Positions 1-8,291 are shown, numbered from the stretch's first letter. The stretch is 16,921 bases of DNA from VBDM01 sp035280025 (GCA_035280025.1 DATEGT010000079.1:1-16921), one strand, 5' to 3'. Numbers and translations are program-made. Notes: generated from the letters alone by a model not told the origin.

Positions 1-32
1 GAAGTAGCGCGTCGCGGCCGCCAGCCCACCCC

Positions 33-2144
33 ATGTCGGAAATCGTCGAGTTCACCCGGCATCTGGGGCACTATCTGCCGCGGCCCGACATCGCGCTGGT
101 CGAGCGCGCGTTCGAGTTCTCCGAGACCGCGCACCGCGGCCAGTTCCGCAAGTCCGGCGAGCCGTACATCACCCATCCGCTCGCGGTCGCGAGCATCCTG
201 TCGCAGTGGCGCCTCGACGCCGAGGGGCTCGCCGCCGCGCTGCTGCACGACGTGATGGAGGACACCTCCGTCACGCGTGCCGAGATCGAGACCACGTTCG
301 GCAAGCCCGTCGCCGAGATGGTCGACGGCGTCTCCAAGCTCGACCAGATCGAGTTCGCCTCGCGCGAGGATGCGCAGGCCGAGAGCTTCCGCAAGATGCT
401 GCTCGCGATGGCGCGCGACGTGCGCGTCATCCTGATCAAGCTCGCCGACCGCCTGCACAACATGAGGACGCTCGCCGCGGTCAGGCCGGAGACGCGCAAG
501 CGCGTGGCGCGCGAGACGCTCGAGATCTACGCGCCGATCGCGAACCGGCTCGGGCTCGACGACCTCTACCGCGAGCTCCAGGAGCTCGCCTTCGCGAACC
601 TCTATCCCGGGCGCTACAAGGTGCTCGCCAAGGCGATCAAGGCGGCGCGCGGCAACCGCCGCGAAGTGGTCAACAAGATCCTCAAGGCGCTGAAGGAGCG
701 CCTGCAGTCGTCGCGGATCGACGCCCAGGTCACCGGCCGCGAGAAGCAGATCTACTCGATCTACAGCAAGATGCAGGAGAAGCACCTGTCCTTCTCTCAG
801 GTGCTCGACATCTACGGCTTCCGGGTCATCGTCAAGGACGTCCCCGCGTGCTATCTCGCGCTGGGGGCGCTGCACAGCCTCTACAAGCCGGTGCCGGGGA
901 AGTTCAAGGACTACATCGCCATTCCGAAGGTGAACGGCTACCAGTCGCTGCACACGACGCTGATCGGGCCCTACGGCATGCCGGTCGAGGTGCAGATCCG
1001 CACCGAGGCGATGAACCGCCTCGCCGACGCGGGCGTCGCCTCGCACTGGCTCTACAAGTCCGACGCCGAGATCAACGAGGTGCAGCAGCGCACGCACAAA
1101 TGGCTGCAGTCGCTCCTGGACATCCAGCACGCGTCGGGCGATCCCGCGGAATTCCTCGAGCACATCAAGGTGGACCTCTTCCCGGACGAGGTCTACGTGT
1201 TCACGCCCAAGGGCAAGATCATGGCGATGCCGCGCGGCGCGACGGCGGTGGACTTCGCGTACGCCGTGCACACCGACATCGGCAACCGCTGCGCCGCGGC
1301 GAGAATCAACTACGAGCTCGCGCCGCTCAGAACCGAGCTGAAGAACGGCGACCGCGTCGAGATCATCACGGCCGCCCACGCCAATCCCAACCCCGGGTGG
1401 CTTTCGTACGTGAAGACCGGCAAGGCGCGCTCGCAGATCCGGCACTTCCTCAAGACCATGCAGTACGAGGAGGCGGCGGCGCTCGGCGAGCGCATGCTCA
1501 ACCAGGCGGTGCGCGCGCTGGGCGCAAAATCGGCCGAGGCCACCGCCGAGAAATGGGAAAGGCTGGTGCGCGACCTCGGCGCAAAATCCCGCCAGGAGGT
1601 GGTCGCCGACATCGGCCTGGGCAAGCGCCTGGCCGCGATCGTCGCGAGAAAGCTGCTCGCCCTGTCCGAGGGCGGCGAGCCCGAGGCCAAGGGCCCGGCC
1701 GGGTCGATCGTCATCCACGGCTCGGAGGGACTCGCGGTGCAGTTCGCCCGCTGCTGCAATCCCATCCCCGGCGACCCCATCGTCGGGTTCATCAAGAAGG
1801 GACAGGGCCTGGTGGTGCATACGCACGACTGCCCGACGGCGGCCAAATCGCGGGGCGACCCGGAAAAATGGCTGGACGTCGAATGGGCGCCGCAGACGGA
1901 CAAGATGTTCGACGTCGGCATCCGGGTGACGGTCGTCAACCAGCGCGGCGTGCTCGCGAAAGTGGCCACGGCGATCGCCGAAGGCGGCTCCAACATCGAC
2001 AACGTCAGCATGGACGAGGAGCGCAGCCTCTACACGACCATGCACTTCACTCTGCAGGTGGCCAACCGGCCGCACCTCGCCCGGGTCCTGCGCTCGCTGA
2101 GGCGCGTGCGCGAGGTCGTGCGCATCGCCCGGGTCAAGGACTAG
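33..2144 (+). CDS. spoT: Bifunctional (p)ppGpp synthetase/hydrolase (SpoT/Rsh)
   Basis: A 703-residue RelA/SpoT homologue that makes and degrades the stringent-response alarmone (p)ppGpp in the cytoplasm. Its length is typical of proteobacterial SpoT. The N-terminal HD hydrolase domain keeps H48, the H72-D73 pair and E76-D77, so hydrolysis is probably intact. The synthetase domain contains the KFKD loop (290-293), a basic variant of the RxKD signature of bifunctional enzymes, followed by the conserved NGYQSLHT stretch. A TGS domain begins near residue 385. A Cys-Cys pair (574-575), followed by a His and a Cys, marks the zinc-finger-like region, and an ACT domain fills about 628-703. The ATG at 33 aligns with the usual SpoT N-terminus, but no Shine-Dalgarno is visible and the frame is open back to base 1. 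In proteobacteria rpoZ often lies just upstream; bases 1-32 are too short to test that. The assignment is secure. Confidence 0.97.
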   Translation: MSEIVEFTRHLGHYLPRPDIALVERAFEFSETAHRGQFRKSGEPYITHPLAVASILSQWRLDAEGLAAALLHDVMEDTSVTRAEIETTFGKPVAEMVDGVSKLDQIEFASREDAQAESFRKMLLAMARDVRVILIKLADRLHNMRTLAAVRPETRKRVARETLEIYAPIANRLGLDDLYRELQELAFANLYPGRYKVLAKAIKAARGNRREVVNKILKALKERLQSSRIDAQVTGREKQIYSIYSKMQEKHLSFSQVLDIYGFRVIVKDVPACYLALGALHSLYKPVPGKFKDYIAIPKVNGYQSLHTTLIGPYGMPVEVQIRTEAMNRLADAGVASHWLYKSDAEINEVQQRTHKWLQSLLDIQHASGDPAEFLEHIKVDLFPDEVYVFTPKGKIMAMPRGATAVDFAYAVHTDIGNRCAAARINYELAPLRTELKNGDRVEIITAAHANPNPGWLSYVKTGKARSQIRHFLKTMQYEEAAALGERMLNQAVRALGAKSAEATAEKWERLVRDLGAKSRQEVVADIGLGKRLAAIVARKLLALSEGGEPEAKGPAGSIVIHGSEGLAVQFARCCNPIPGDPIVGFIKKGQGLVVHTHDCPTAAKSRGDPEKWLDVEWAPQTDKMFDVGIRVTVVNQRGVLAKVATAIAEGGSNIDNVSMDEERSLYTTMHFTLQVANRPHLARVLRSLRRVREVVRIARVKD

Positions 2145-2593
2145 CGCAAGCGCGCCTCGCCCCGCGATTTGCCCTTCAGGCGCTGCAGCCGGCTTTCCGT
2201 CCAGCCGAGCGCGTTCCCGAGCGGCGTCTGCACGAGCCCCCAGCCCAGCGCGGCGCCGACGCCGTTCGCTATCATGTCGAACGGATCGAAGGTGCGGTAG
2301 CCGGTCATCCCCTGGAGAAACTCGATCACCACGCCCATCGCCGCGAAAGCCACCGCGATGCCGCTCTGCCGGGCCCGCCCGCCGAACAGCATGCCGAACC
2401 AGAACGACATCCCCGCGTAGGCCAGCGAGTGCGCGATCTTGTCCCGTCCCTCGTCGAGATCCACGTTGAGCGGCACGAGGGACAGCACCACCACCGAGAG
2501 CACCATGCCCCAGCCGAGCAGCAGCCACACGCGGCGGTGAGCCTGCGGGGGCGCGGGCAATTGCACTGAATCCGGTGGAGCGGGCCGTTCCAC
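2141..2593 (-). CDS. VanZ-like family membrane protein
   Basis: A small integral membrane protein of about 150 residues with the VanZ-like signature. It has an N-terminal hydrophobic helix, then DKIAHSLAYAG (Asp-Lys plus His, the conserved loop), then more hydrophobic segments around IEFLQGMTGYRTFDPFDM and a glycine/alanine-rich last helix. VanZ-like proteins have no agreed biochemical role; VanZ itself confers low-level teicoplanin resistance, and relatives occur near envelope and exopolysaccharide genes. I chose the GTG at 2593 because GAGAGG lies 4 bases upstream and the first helix follows soon after. A TTG at 2701 would add 36 proline- and arginine-rich residues, but it would overlap the promoter of the divergent WecA-like gene. 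The stop overlaps the spoT stop tail to tail within CTAG at 2141-2144. Family confidence is high and function is unknown. Confidence 0.85.
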   Translation of the reverse strand: MERPAPPDSVQLPAPPQAHRRVWLLLGWGMVLSVVVLSLVPLNVDLDEGRDKIAHSLAYAGMSFWFGMLFGGRARQSGIAVAFAAMGVVIEFLQGMTGYRTFDPFDMIANGVGAALGWGLVQTPLGNALGWTESRLQRLKGKSRGEARLR

Positions 2594-2660
2594 GCTACCT
2601 CTCTCGCGGCGGGCTGGACATGGGACACTCGCGCCCCGGTTTGGTTTCGCGCTTCGGTCC

Positions 2661-2689
2661 TTGCTCGGGGCGCGCGGGACACATATATC
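2661..2689 (+). promoter_or_regulatory. Predicted sigma70-type promoter for the WecA-like gene
   Basis: TTGCTC at 2661-2666 and TATATC at 2684-2689 are separated by exactly 17 bases. They lie in the vanZ/wecA-like divergent gap, about 60 bases before the GTG at 2751. The AT-rich patch ACATATATCA stands out in otherwise very GC-rich DNA. The match is by eye and there is no transcript evidence. Confidence 0.5.
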
Positions 2690-2750
2690 ATGCACGCTCA
2701 AAGAGCGCCCCGTTGATGCCCGGCACTACAACCAGCGCAGGACCCGCGAC

Positions 2751-4355
2751 GTGAGCGCGCCCCTCCTCTTCCTCTCGAAAAGAGCCGCCGCCCTGATCGC
2801 CATGGCCGCCTCGCTCATGGCGGCCGTCGCGGTCATGCAGCACTATCTGCGGGGCCGCCTCTACTACCCCAACGTCGTCATCGGGACCCGCGACAACATG
2901 AGCCTCGAGTTCCTGAACGAGGGCGTCTCGCGGGTCGAAGAGTGCCAGGCGATCGCCGCCACGATCGCAAACACCGTCAGGGCGGGCTGCCCCACGTGCC
3001 GCATCGTGAAGCAGCAATGCACGGCTGAGCTCGAGAGCAGGCACAGGAAGCTGCTCTCCGACGAGCCGATCCCTGCGCCCAGCTCGCGCTTTCCCAAGGG
3101 CGTCGTCGCCTACCTCTCGGACGACCCGGAGCTCGCGCTCGCGTCCTGCCGGGACGCCGAACGCCAGGCGAGCGCCGGCCCGGGGTACCGCGCCACCTGC
3201 TTCCCGCCCGACAGCCGGCGCCCGCTCTTCGCCACGCCGATACCGCAGTCGCAGAGCACGCTGGAGAGCGCGACGCGCGGGCTTTTTCTCCTGATATTGA
3301 CCGCGCTCGCTTCTGCGTTCACCGGCTTCCTCATCCTGCGCTACCAGGACCTGCATGGCCACTGGAGCTCCGACCCGGTCGACGCGGGCCCCCAGAAGTT
3401 CCACGCGACCCCGACCCCGCGCATCGGCGGGCTGGGCGTGATGGCCGGCCTGCTGATCTCCGGGGCGGCGCTGCGCGTCATCGAGCGGGGAAGCTCGAGC
3501 GAGCCGTTCGGCTACCTCGTCTTCGCGAGCCTGCCTGCGTTCCTGGGCGGAATCTCCGAAGACGCCACCAAGAGCGTCAGCGTCGCCGCGCGCCTGGCGC
3601 TCACCATGCTCGCCGCCGCCGCGGGAGTCTGGTTCCTGGGAGCGGTGATCCCGCGGCTGGACGTTCCCGGATTCGACGCGCTGCTCAAGTGGGCGCCGTT
3701 CGCGATCGCGTTCACCGTCTTCGCCGTGGGCGGCGTGGCGAACTCGATCAACATCATCGACGGCTACAACGGCCTGGCCGCGGGACACTCGATCATCGCG
3801 CTCGCCGCCTTCGCCTGGGTCTCCGCCGTCGTCGGCGACGAATTCCTGTTCTTCTCGGCGCTCGCGATGGCGGGCGCGCTGATAGGATTTCTCGTGTGGA
3901 ACTACCCCGGCGGCAGGATATTCCTGGGAGACGGCGGCGCGTACCTCCTCGGCTTCTGGCTGGGCGAGACCGGCGTCCTCATCGTCGCGCGGCACCCCGA
4001 GGTCTCGCCCTGGTTCCCCCTGCTGCTGCTCGTCTACCCGATCTTCGAAACGGTCTTCTCGATGTACCGGCGGAAGGTCGTGCAGGGCCTGTCCCCCGGC
4101 CGGCCGGACCGCCACCACCTGCACCAGATGATCTACGGGTACCTGACGAGACGCATGCCCTCCGCTTCCGTGGACCCCACGCGGACCAACAGCCGGGTTG
4201 CGCCCTTCGGCTGGCTGATGACCCTCGCGTGCGCGGTTCCCGCCGTCGCGTTCTGGAGGCAGACGCAATGGCTGGTGACGGCGTCTGCCGTCTTCTGCGC
4301 GGCCTACCTTCTCATCTACGGCTGGCTGTCGCGGTCGAACGGCGACCGCGCGTAG
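2751..4355 (+). CDS. WecA/MraY-type polyprenyl-phosphate sugar-1-phosphate transferase with N-terminal six-Cys periplasmic domain
   Basis: A polytopic membrane enzyme of the polyprenyl-phosphate N-acetylhexosamine-1-phosphate transferase family (WecA, WbpL, MraY), predicted to load the first sugar phosphate onto undecaprenyl phosphate on the cytoplasmic face. Family motifs are clear: PTPRIGG after the first canonical helix, NSINIIDGYNG (331-341) with D337, LGDGG with D394, and the loop DRHHLHQ (453-459) resembling the WecA HxHH motif. At 534 residues it is about 170 longer than ordinary WecA. The extra part is N-terminal: a helix at about 12-33, then a soluble stretch with cysteines at 65, 80, 83, 90, 133 and 150, then the helix at about 177-197 that corresponds to WecA helix 1. 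WecA N-termini are periplasmic, so this domain should be outside the membrane and disulfide-bonded. I chose GTG 2751 because AGGA lies 8 bases upstream; the earlier TTG at 2661 is the predicted -35 hexamer. Exact substrate is unknown. Confidence 0.9.
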   Translation: MSAPLLFLSKRAAALIAMAASLMAAVAVMQHYLRGRLYYPNVVIGTRDNMSLEFLNEGVSRVEECQAIAATIANTVRAGCPTCRIVKQQCTAELESRHRKLLSDEPIPAPSSRFPKGVVAYLSDDPELALASCRDAERQASAGPGYRATCFPPDSRRPLFATPIPQSQSTLESATRGLFLLILTALASAFTGFLILRYQDLHGHWSSDPVDAGPQKFHATPTPRIGGLGVMAGLLISGAALRVIERGSSSEPFGYLVFASLPAFLGGISEDATKSVSVAARLALTMLAAAAGVWFLGAVIPRLDVPGFDALLKWAPFAIAFTVFAVGGVANSINIIDGYNGLAAGHSIIALAAFAWVSAVVGDEFLFFSALAMAGALIGFLVWNYPGGRIFLGDGGAYLLGFWLGETGVLIVARHPEVSPWFPLLLLVYPIFETVFSMYRRKVVQGLSPGRPDRHHLHQMIYGYLTRRMPSASVDPTRTNSRVAPFGWLMTLACAVPAVAFWRQTQWLVTASAVFCAAYLLIYGWLSRSNGDRA

Positions 4356-4361
4356 CCCGTC

Positions 4362-5084
4362 TCAGAAACCCTTCCCCTGGAGCACCACCCGCACGCCCCG
4401 CGCGATGATGCTCAGGTCCAGCCAGAGCAATCCGACCGCGGAGGACCTCAGATACCGGTCGACATACTCGTACTCGTAGACGGGGTTGCCCATCTCGGGA
4501 GTTCCTTTCATGACGTGCCCCAGCCCGAGCAGGCCTCCCTTGACGAGAAAGCGCGTGACGTTCCCCTGCCGCCGGTCGCGCTCGTAGTGGTGCACCGCCA
4601 GAGGCCGCGGCCCGACGATGCTCATGTCGCCGCGCAGGATGTTGTAGAACTGCGGCAGCTCGTCCAGGTAGAAGCTCTTGACGAAGCGCCCGACGTGCGT
4701 GCGGCTGTCGGGCGTCCATTCGGCGGCGTACGCGTGCCAGTCGCCGCGCTTCGCCCCTTCCGGATCGATGTACTTCGTCTTGATCAGCCGGATCTTGTAC
4801 TTCGGGAAGACTTTCCCCGCGCTGACCGCGTTGTAGCTGAAGAACATCGGGCCCCCGTTTTCGGGAATCAGCCAGCCCTCGACGGTGTAGGCGATCTTCA
4901 GCAGCAGCAGGATGGGCGACGCGGCCGTCAGCAGCAAGGACGCCGCCGTTTTGTCGAAAACAACTTTCAGAAATCGCTCGCGCAAGGGTTTGTCAAGCTC
5001 GAAGATGTGACCATATTTCTGTTTGATCGTCTCATCGGGCGGCTTATAGGGAAATGCCTCTTGGGGTTCTGGTTTGTTGGTCAT
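4362..5084 (-). CDS. Bacterial sugar transferase (monotopic initiating phosphoglycosyltransferase, PglC/WcaJ-like)
   Basis: A 240-residue protein of the bacterial sugar transferase family, which transfers a sugar phosphate from a nucleotide sugar to undecaprenyl phosphate as the first step of glycan repeat-unit assembly. It lacks the large N-terminal part of WcaJ/WbaP. It starts with about 40 polar residues, then one hydrophobic re-entrant helix containing Ser-Pro (TAASPILLLL), then the cytoplasmic catalytic domain. The catalytic Asp-Glu pair is D141-E142 in LDELPQ, followed by NILRGDMSIVGPRPL. The usual GPVFFRQ..G..F..YKFRTM stretch is replaced by a divergent version (GPMFFSYNAVSAGKVFPKYK), suggesting a distinct subfamily. 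ATG 5084 begins 5 bases after the stop of the upstream glycosyltransferase gene, implying translational coupling; a TTG at 5093 would instead overlap that stop. The gene ends 6 bases from the convergent WecA-like gene. Confidence 0.93.
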   Translation of the reverse strand: MTNKPEPQEAFPYKPPDETIKQKYGHIFELDKPLRERFLKVVFDKTAASLLLTAASPILLLLKIAYTVEGWLIPENGGPMFFSYNAVSAGKVFPKYKIRLIKTKYIDPEGAKRGDWHAYAAEWTPDSRTHVGRFVKSFYLDELPQFYNILRGDMSIVGPRPLAVHHYERDRRQGNVTRFLVKGGLLGLGHVMKGTPEMGNPVYEYEYVDRYLRSSAVGLLWLDLSIIARGVRVVLQGKGF

Positions 5085-5089
5085 TAGGT

Positions 5090-6313
5090 TCAATCGCAGA
5101 GGGCAAACAATTCATTTTCGAACCGGGCGAGAATTTCATCCCTGCCCCAATTGGACTCTGCGTAGTCCCGGGCTCTCCGGCCCAACTCACTCCGTCGGGA
5201 AGGGCTCTCGGCAAGCAACTCTATCGCCGCGGCGAAGGCGTTCACGTCCCCGGGCCGGACGACGATGCCGCAGCGACGCACCGCCTCGTCCACCTGGGTT
5301 CCCGGCGCAGCCGTAGCAACAACCGGACGTCCGCTCGCAAACATGTTGGTCAGCTTGGATGGCATCACGAGGTCGGCCACCTCGGCCCGCTGCGGGAGCA
5401 GGTGAATATCGGCGAGGTTCAGCAACTCGTTCAGGCGTTCAGCAGGTTGCAATGCCAGGAAACGGATGTTCGGCAGGCCGGCCGCAAGCTGCACCAGGTT
5501 CGCCCGGGCCGGCCCTTCCCCGCTCAGAATGAACGTTATCTGATCGCGCTCGCGCAGGAGCCGCGCCGCCTCCACGACGATCTCCAGCCCTTGCTTTTCC
5601 GCCATGTTCCCGGAATAAAGCACCACACAGGTTTCCGCCGCTAGGCCAAGCTCACTCCTCAACGCGATCGGTCCCTTCATGGGCGCAATAGTGTCGAGGT
5701 TCACCCAATTCTCCATCACCCCCACACGTGCGGCGGGGACGCCTTTGCCGATCAGCGTCTCTGCCATTCGCGCCGAGATCGTGGAGATCCGGTCGAATCG
5801 CCGAAGCAACCACCTCTCCACGCGCAGGGCAAGCGCCCTGACCCAGGCATGGCGGAGAATCCCGAGCTCGAAGGCGGCATCGACCTCCAAGTCCTGCACA
5901 TGCAACCAAACCCTGGCACCGGACAGACGCGCCGTCAGCCACGCTACAGGAGCGCACATCAGCGACGGCGCGACCACCCAGACGAAATCCGGCCTCCAGA
6001 ATACCTGCCGAACCATCGCGGGCGCGCTGCTCAGCGCAAAGCTCAGCAGATGCAAGATTCGCTTCAGGCCCGTCGGGAAACCCGGGACCCATATCGGACA
6101 GCGCCACACCTTCAAGCCCTGCCACTGCTCGACCCGGAAACCGCTGCCGGTATACCCGTCCCTGACTCGCCACTCCGGGTAATAGGGCGGCGCGGTTACG
6201 ACACGCAGCTCATCCCCGCGCCCGGAAAGCCAGGCCGCCATCTCGCCGGTATATTTTCCAACTCCAATCTGCTCCGGCGGAAAATTGATGCCATAGATCA
6301 GAATGCGCTTCAT
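5090..6313 (-). CDS. wcaI: WcaI-like glycosyltransferase (GT4 family, GT-B fold)
   Basis: A 407-residue retaining GT-B glycosyltransferase resembling the colanic-acid enzyme WcaI, predicted to add a sugar (fucose in the colanic acid system) to a lipid-linked acceptor on the cytoplasmic face. The N-terminus KRILIYGINFPPEQIGVGKY is typical of the family, with an acceptor-binding half rich in Trp and Arg. The C-terminal donor half begins with YSGNMAEKQGLE (about 233-243). The MPSKL motif (317-321), with its ASGRPVVAT stretch, is the family's donor site in place of a classic E-x7-E. The start ATG overlaps the stop of the preceding FkbM gene by 4 bases (ATGA), so the two are in one operon with the downstream sugar transferase. 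The symbol reflects family resemblance; the sugar transferred here need not be fucose. Confidence 0.88.
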   Translation of the reverse strand: MKRILIYGINFPPEQIGVGKYTGEMAAWLSGRGDELRVVTAPPYYPEWRVRDGYTGSGFRVEQWQGLKVWRCPIWVPGFPTGLKRILHLLSFALSSAPAMVRQVFWRPDFVWVVAPSLMCAPVAWLTARLSGARVWLHVQDLEVDAAFELGILRHAWVRALALRVERWLLRRFDRISTISARMAETLIGKGVPAARVGVMENWVNLDTIAPMKGPIALRSELGLAAETCVVLYSGNMAEKQGLEIVVEAARLLRERDQITFILSGEGPARANLVQLAAGLPNIRFLALQPAERLNELLNLADIHLLPQRAEVADLVMPSKLTNMFASGRPVVATAAPGTQVDEAVRRCGIVVRPGDVNAFAAAIELLAESPSRRSELGRRARDYAESNWGRDEILARFENELFALCD

Positions 6314-7062
6314 TCGCCCTTGCCAGGTTTCGCGAACAGTGCATCCATCTGCAGAATTTCTCCGTTTCGAGGGTCAGCCAGCCAGCCCGCAGGTCGTAGA
6401 AACGCGAACCCTCGCTGCTCCATCGATCTGGCGATTTCGGTGAACGTCTTTTCCCCCTCGTACAGGGGACGAAAGGACGCTTCGAGAAGCACGTAATCCA
6501 CTCTATCGAGTGTTTCCGTCGCGCCCGCTAGCACCTGCGGCTCATAGCCCTGGACGTCCAGCTTGAGCAGGACCGGGCGCTCAAGCGGTATCGGCCTCAT
6601 CACCAGGTCGAGGGTCGACATGTTCACCTTTACCGCATCAATCTCGCGGGCGTCGGGGAAAGCCTTTTTGTGACGATTCCCCAGTGCGAGCACGGAGCTC
6701 GAATGGCTGTGCGAATTAACGCGCATCGTCACCTCGCCGCTCGCTTCGCCGAGCGCAAGGGGATAAACGTGGACGCCGTCGAGCCCGTCCACGTTTCGCC
6801 GCAATTGCGGCACGCACCCCGGCAGAGGTTCGAACGAATGGATGCTGACGCCCCGGAAAATCTTCGCGCACGCGACCGTGAACTGCCCAACGTTCGCCCC
6901 GACATCGATTATCGTCTTCGGAATGATCCCTTGCCGTGCGAGGGACGATACCATGCGATGAGAGGTCAGCGAGAACTTTGGCCACCCAAAGAGCGCATGC
7001 CACGCAGAAGGGTTGCTCGCAAAATATATAACGTTATCTAGCATCGCTCCCCAGCGTACCAT
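6310..7062 (-). CDS. FkbM-family SAM-dependent methyltransferase
   Basis: A 250-residue class I methyltransferase of the FkbM family, which O-methylates hydroxyls on polyketides and on sugars in polysaccharide loci. The SAM-binding motif I is IIDVGANVGQFT. The acidic EPL follows strand 2, and the family hallmark LLKLDVQGYEPQVLAGA lies in the second half, ending with a YVLLEAS strand. Cytoplasmic; no membrane segment or signal is seen. It is the first gene of a three-gene minus-strand operon and its stop overlaps the next start (ATGA). Start choice is open: ATG 7062 gives 250 residues, while ATG 7044 has GGGGAG very close upstream. The likely role is methylation of one sugar hydroxyl in the repeat unit, possibly capping or tuning it. 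The family is secure and the substrate is unknown. Confidence 0.92.
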   Translation of the reverse strand: MVRWGAMLDNVIYFASNPSAWHALFGWPKFSLTSHRMVSSLARQGIIPKTIIDVGANVGQFTVACAKIFRGVSIHSFEPLPGCVPQLRRNVDGLDGVHVYPLALGEASGEVTMRVNSHSHSSSVLALGNRHKKAFPDAREIDAVKVNMSTLDLVMRPIPLERPVLLKLDVQGYEPQVLAGATETLDRVDYVLLEASFRPLYEGEKTFTEIARSMEQRGFAFLRPAGWLADPRNGEILQMDALFAKPGKGE

Positions 7063-7171
7063 TGCGCTTTCAGCATAAGTGATTCTACTAAAATCCTACG
7101 CACGAGAAGAATATGGGTGATCGTCAAATGACGTGCGCGGAGTGCCTCCCAGCAGGACTCGAGGCGAACCG
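7063..7171. promoter_or_regulatory. Divergent intergenic region between the FkbM and GT4 operons
   Basis: This 109-base gap separates two divergently transcribed operons, so both need start signals here. It is more AT-rich than the neighbouring genes. TAAAAT at 7089-7094 is a possible -10 for the plus strand, and TAGAAT (complement of 7082-7087) is a possible -10 for the minus strand. Neither has a convincing -35. GAGG at 7161-7164 sits 7 bases before ATG 7172 and serves as that gene's ribosome binding site. Confidence 0.35.
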
Positions 7172-8278
7172 ATGAAGGTAGCCTACGATCCGCAGATATT
7201 CTCTGCGCAGGTATATGGCGGCGTATCGCGTTATTTTTGTGAGATCGCTTCGCGCATTGCCAGAGAACCCGGTGTACAGGTTTCCATTACCGCACCAATG
7301 CATGTCAATGCCTATCTCGAACGCGTACCACAAGGCCTGGTGTCTGGATTCCGAGCGCCAAGAGCGGATTGCCTTCGTATGCCTGTGCGAGGGTTGAGCA
7401 TGCTTATCGGGGATTGGATGATCCGTGCCCAAGCACCCAATATCGTGCACGAAACCTATTTCTTTCCATATCGCCTAGGCCCACGCCGCGCACGACGCGT
7501 GCTAACCATCTACGACATGATTCATGAACGGTTTGCATCGAACTTTCCGCGCGCAGAGAAGGTAGCTCGATACAAAGCGTTGGCTGCGGGACGCGCAGAT
7601 CACGTCATATGCATTTCCGAATCCACGAGGCGCGATGCGATCGAAATTCTCGGACTTCGCCCCGAAAAAACCTCAGTGATTTATCTGGGATTCGAGATAG
7701 CGAACTCCGGCAGGGAAAGCACCAGAGAACCGGTTTTACCGACGAATGAGCCATTTCTGCTCTTTGTCGGCAATCGCGGCGGCCACAAGAACTTTCTTGG
7801 TCTGCTTGAAGCGTATGCGACTTCACCGCGCCTCAGAGCGGGGTACGGGCTGATCTGTTTCGGGGGCGGCGCATTCAGCAGGGATGAGATCGAGGCAACT
7901 CACAAGCTGGGGTTGGATGGCGGGCGAGTCAAGCAGCTCGGGGGCGACGATCAAGTGCTTGCCAGCCTCTATGAACGCGCAAGCGCATATGTCTACCCGT
8001 CGCTGTATGAAGGATTCGGTATCCCACCACTGGAAGCCATGTCATATGATTGCCCGGTCGTTTGCAGCAAAACCAGCTCGATTCCGGAGGTTGTCGGCGA
8101 TGCCGGCGAATATTTCGAGCCTCGTGATATTGAATCCATGCGCCTGGCCATCGAAAATGTTCTCGGATCTAATGGTCATCGAGAGCTGTTGATTGCAAAG
8201 GGCCGCGAGCGGTTGAAATGCTTCTCTTGGGATCGCTGCGCAACGGAAACGCTCGATGTCTACAGAAAGCTGGCCTGA
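7172..8278 (+). CDS. GT4-family glycosyltransferase (GT-B fold)
   Basis: A 368-residue glycosyltransferase of the large GT4 family, acting in the cytoplasm on a lipid-linked glycan with a nucleotide-sugar donor. The N-terminus KVAYDPQIFSAQVYGGVSRY is the glycine-rich acceptor side. A VGNRGGHKN stretch opens the donor half. The E-x7-E nucleotide-sugar motif is E280 and E288 in LYEGFGIPPLEAM, followed by the proline- and serine-rich loop that normally precedes the PEVVGDAG segment. I chose ATG 7172 because GAGG lies 7 bases upstream and homologues start at this point; the earlier ATG at 7133 has no ribosome site. The gene leads a two-gene plus-strand operon with the dehydratase-like gene 13 bases downstream. 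Its base composition is less GC-rich than the spoT end of the window, suggesting separate acquisition. Linkage and sugar cannot be told from sequence. Confidence 0.92.
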   Translation: MKVAYDPQIFSAQVYGGVSRYFCEIASRIAREPGVQVSITAPMHVNAYLERVPQGLVSGFRAPRADCLRMPVRGLSMLIGDWMIRAQAPNIVHETYFFPYRLGPRRARRVLTIYDMIHERFASNFPRAEKVARYKALAAGRADHVICISESTRRDAIEILGLRPEKTSVIYLGFEIANSGRESTREPVLPTNEPFLLFVGNRGGHKNFLGLLEAYATSPRLRAGYGLICFGGGAFSRDEIEATHKLGLDGGRVKQLGGDDQVLASLYERASAYVYPSLYEGFGIPPLEAMSYDCPVVCSKTSSIPEVVGDAGEYFEPRDIESMRLAIENVLGSNGHRELLIAKGRERLKCFSWDRCATETLDVYRKLA

Positions 8279-8291
8279 AGAATAGTCGAAT

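Noticed and set aside
1..32. Tail of rpoZ before spoT
   Set aside because: Expected from common gene order, but 32 bases give no identifiable residues.
206..2569. A 787-codon plus-strand open frame overlapping spoT
   Set aside because: It is extremely rich in Arg, Ala and Pro with no domain, and lies in another frame of the clearly real spoT. GC-rich DNA produces such long empty frames.
2661..2663. TTG as the start codon of the WecA-like gene
   Set aside because: It coincides with a -35 hexamer, and the GTG at 2751 has an AGGA ribosome site and directly precedes the first helix.
2688..4268. A 526-codon minus-strand open frame opposite the WecA-like gene
   Set aside because: Low-complexity Arg/Glu/Gly-rich translation with no motifs; the opposite strand has intact WecA-family motifs.
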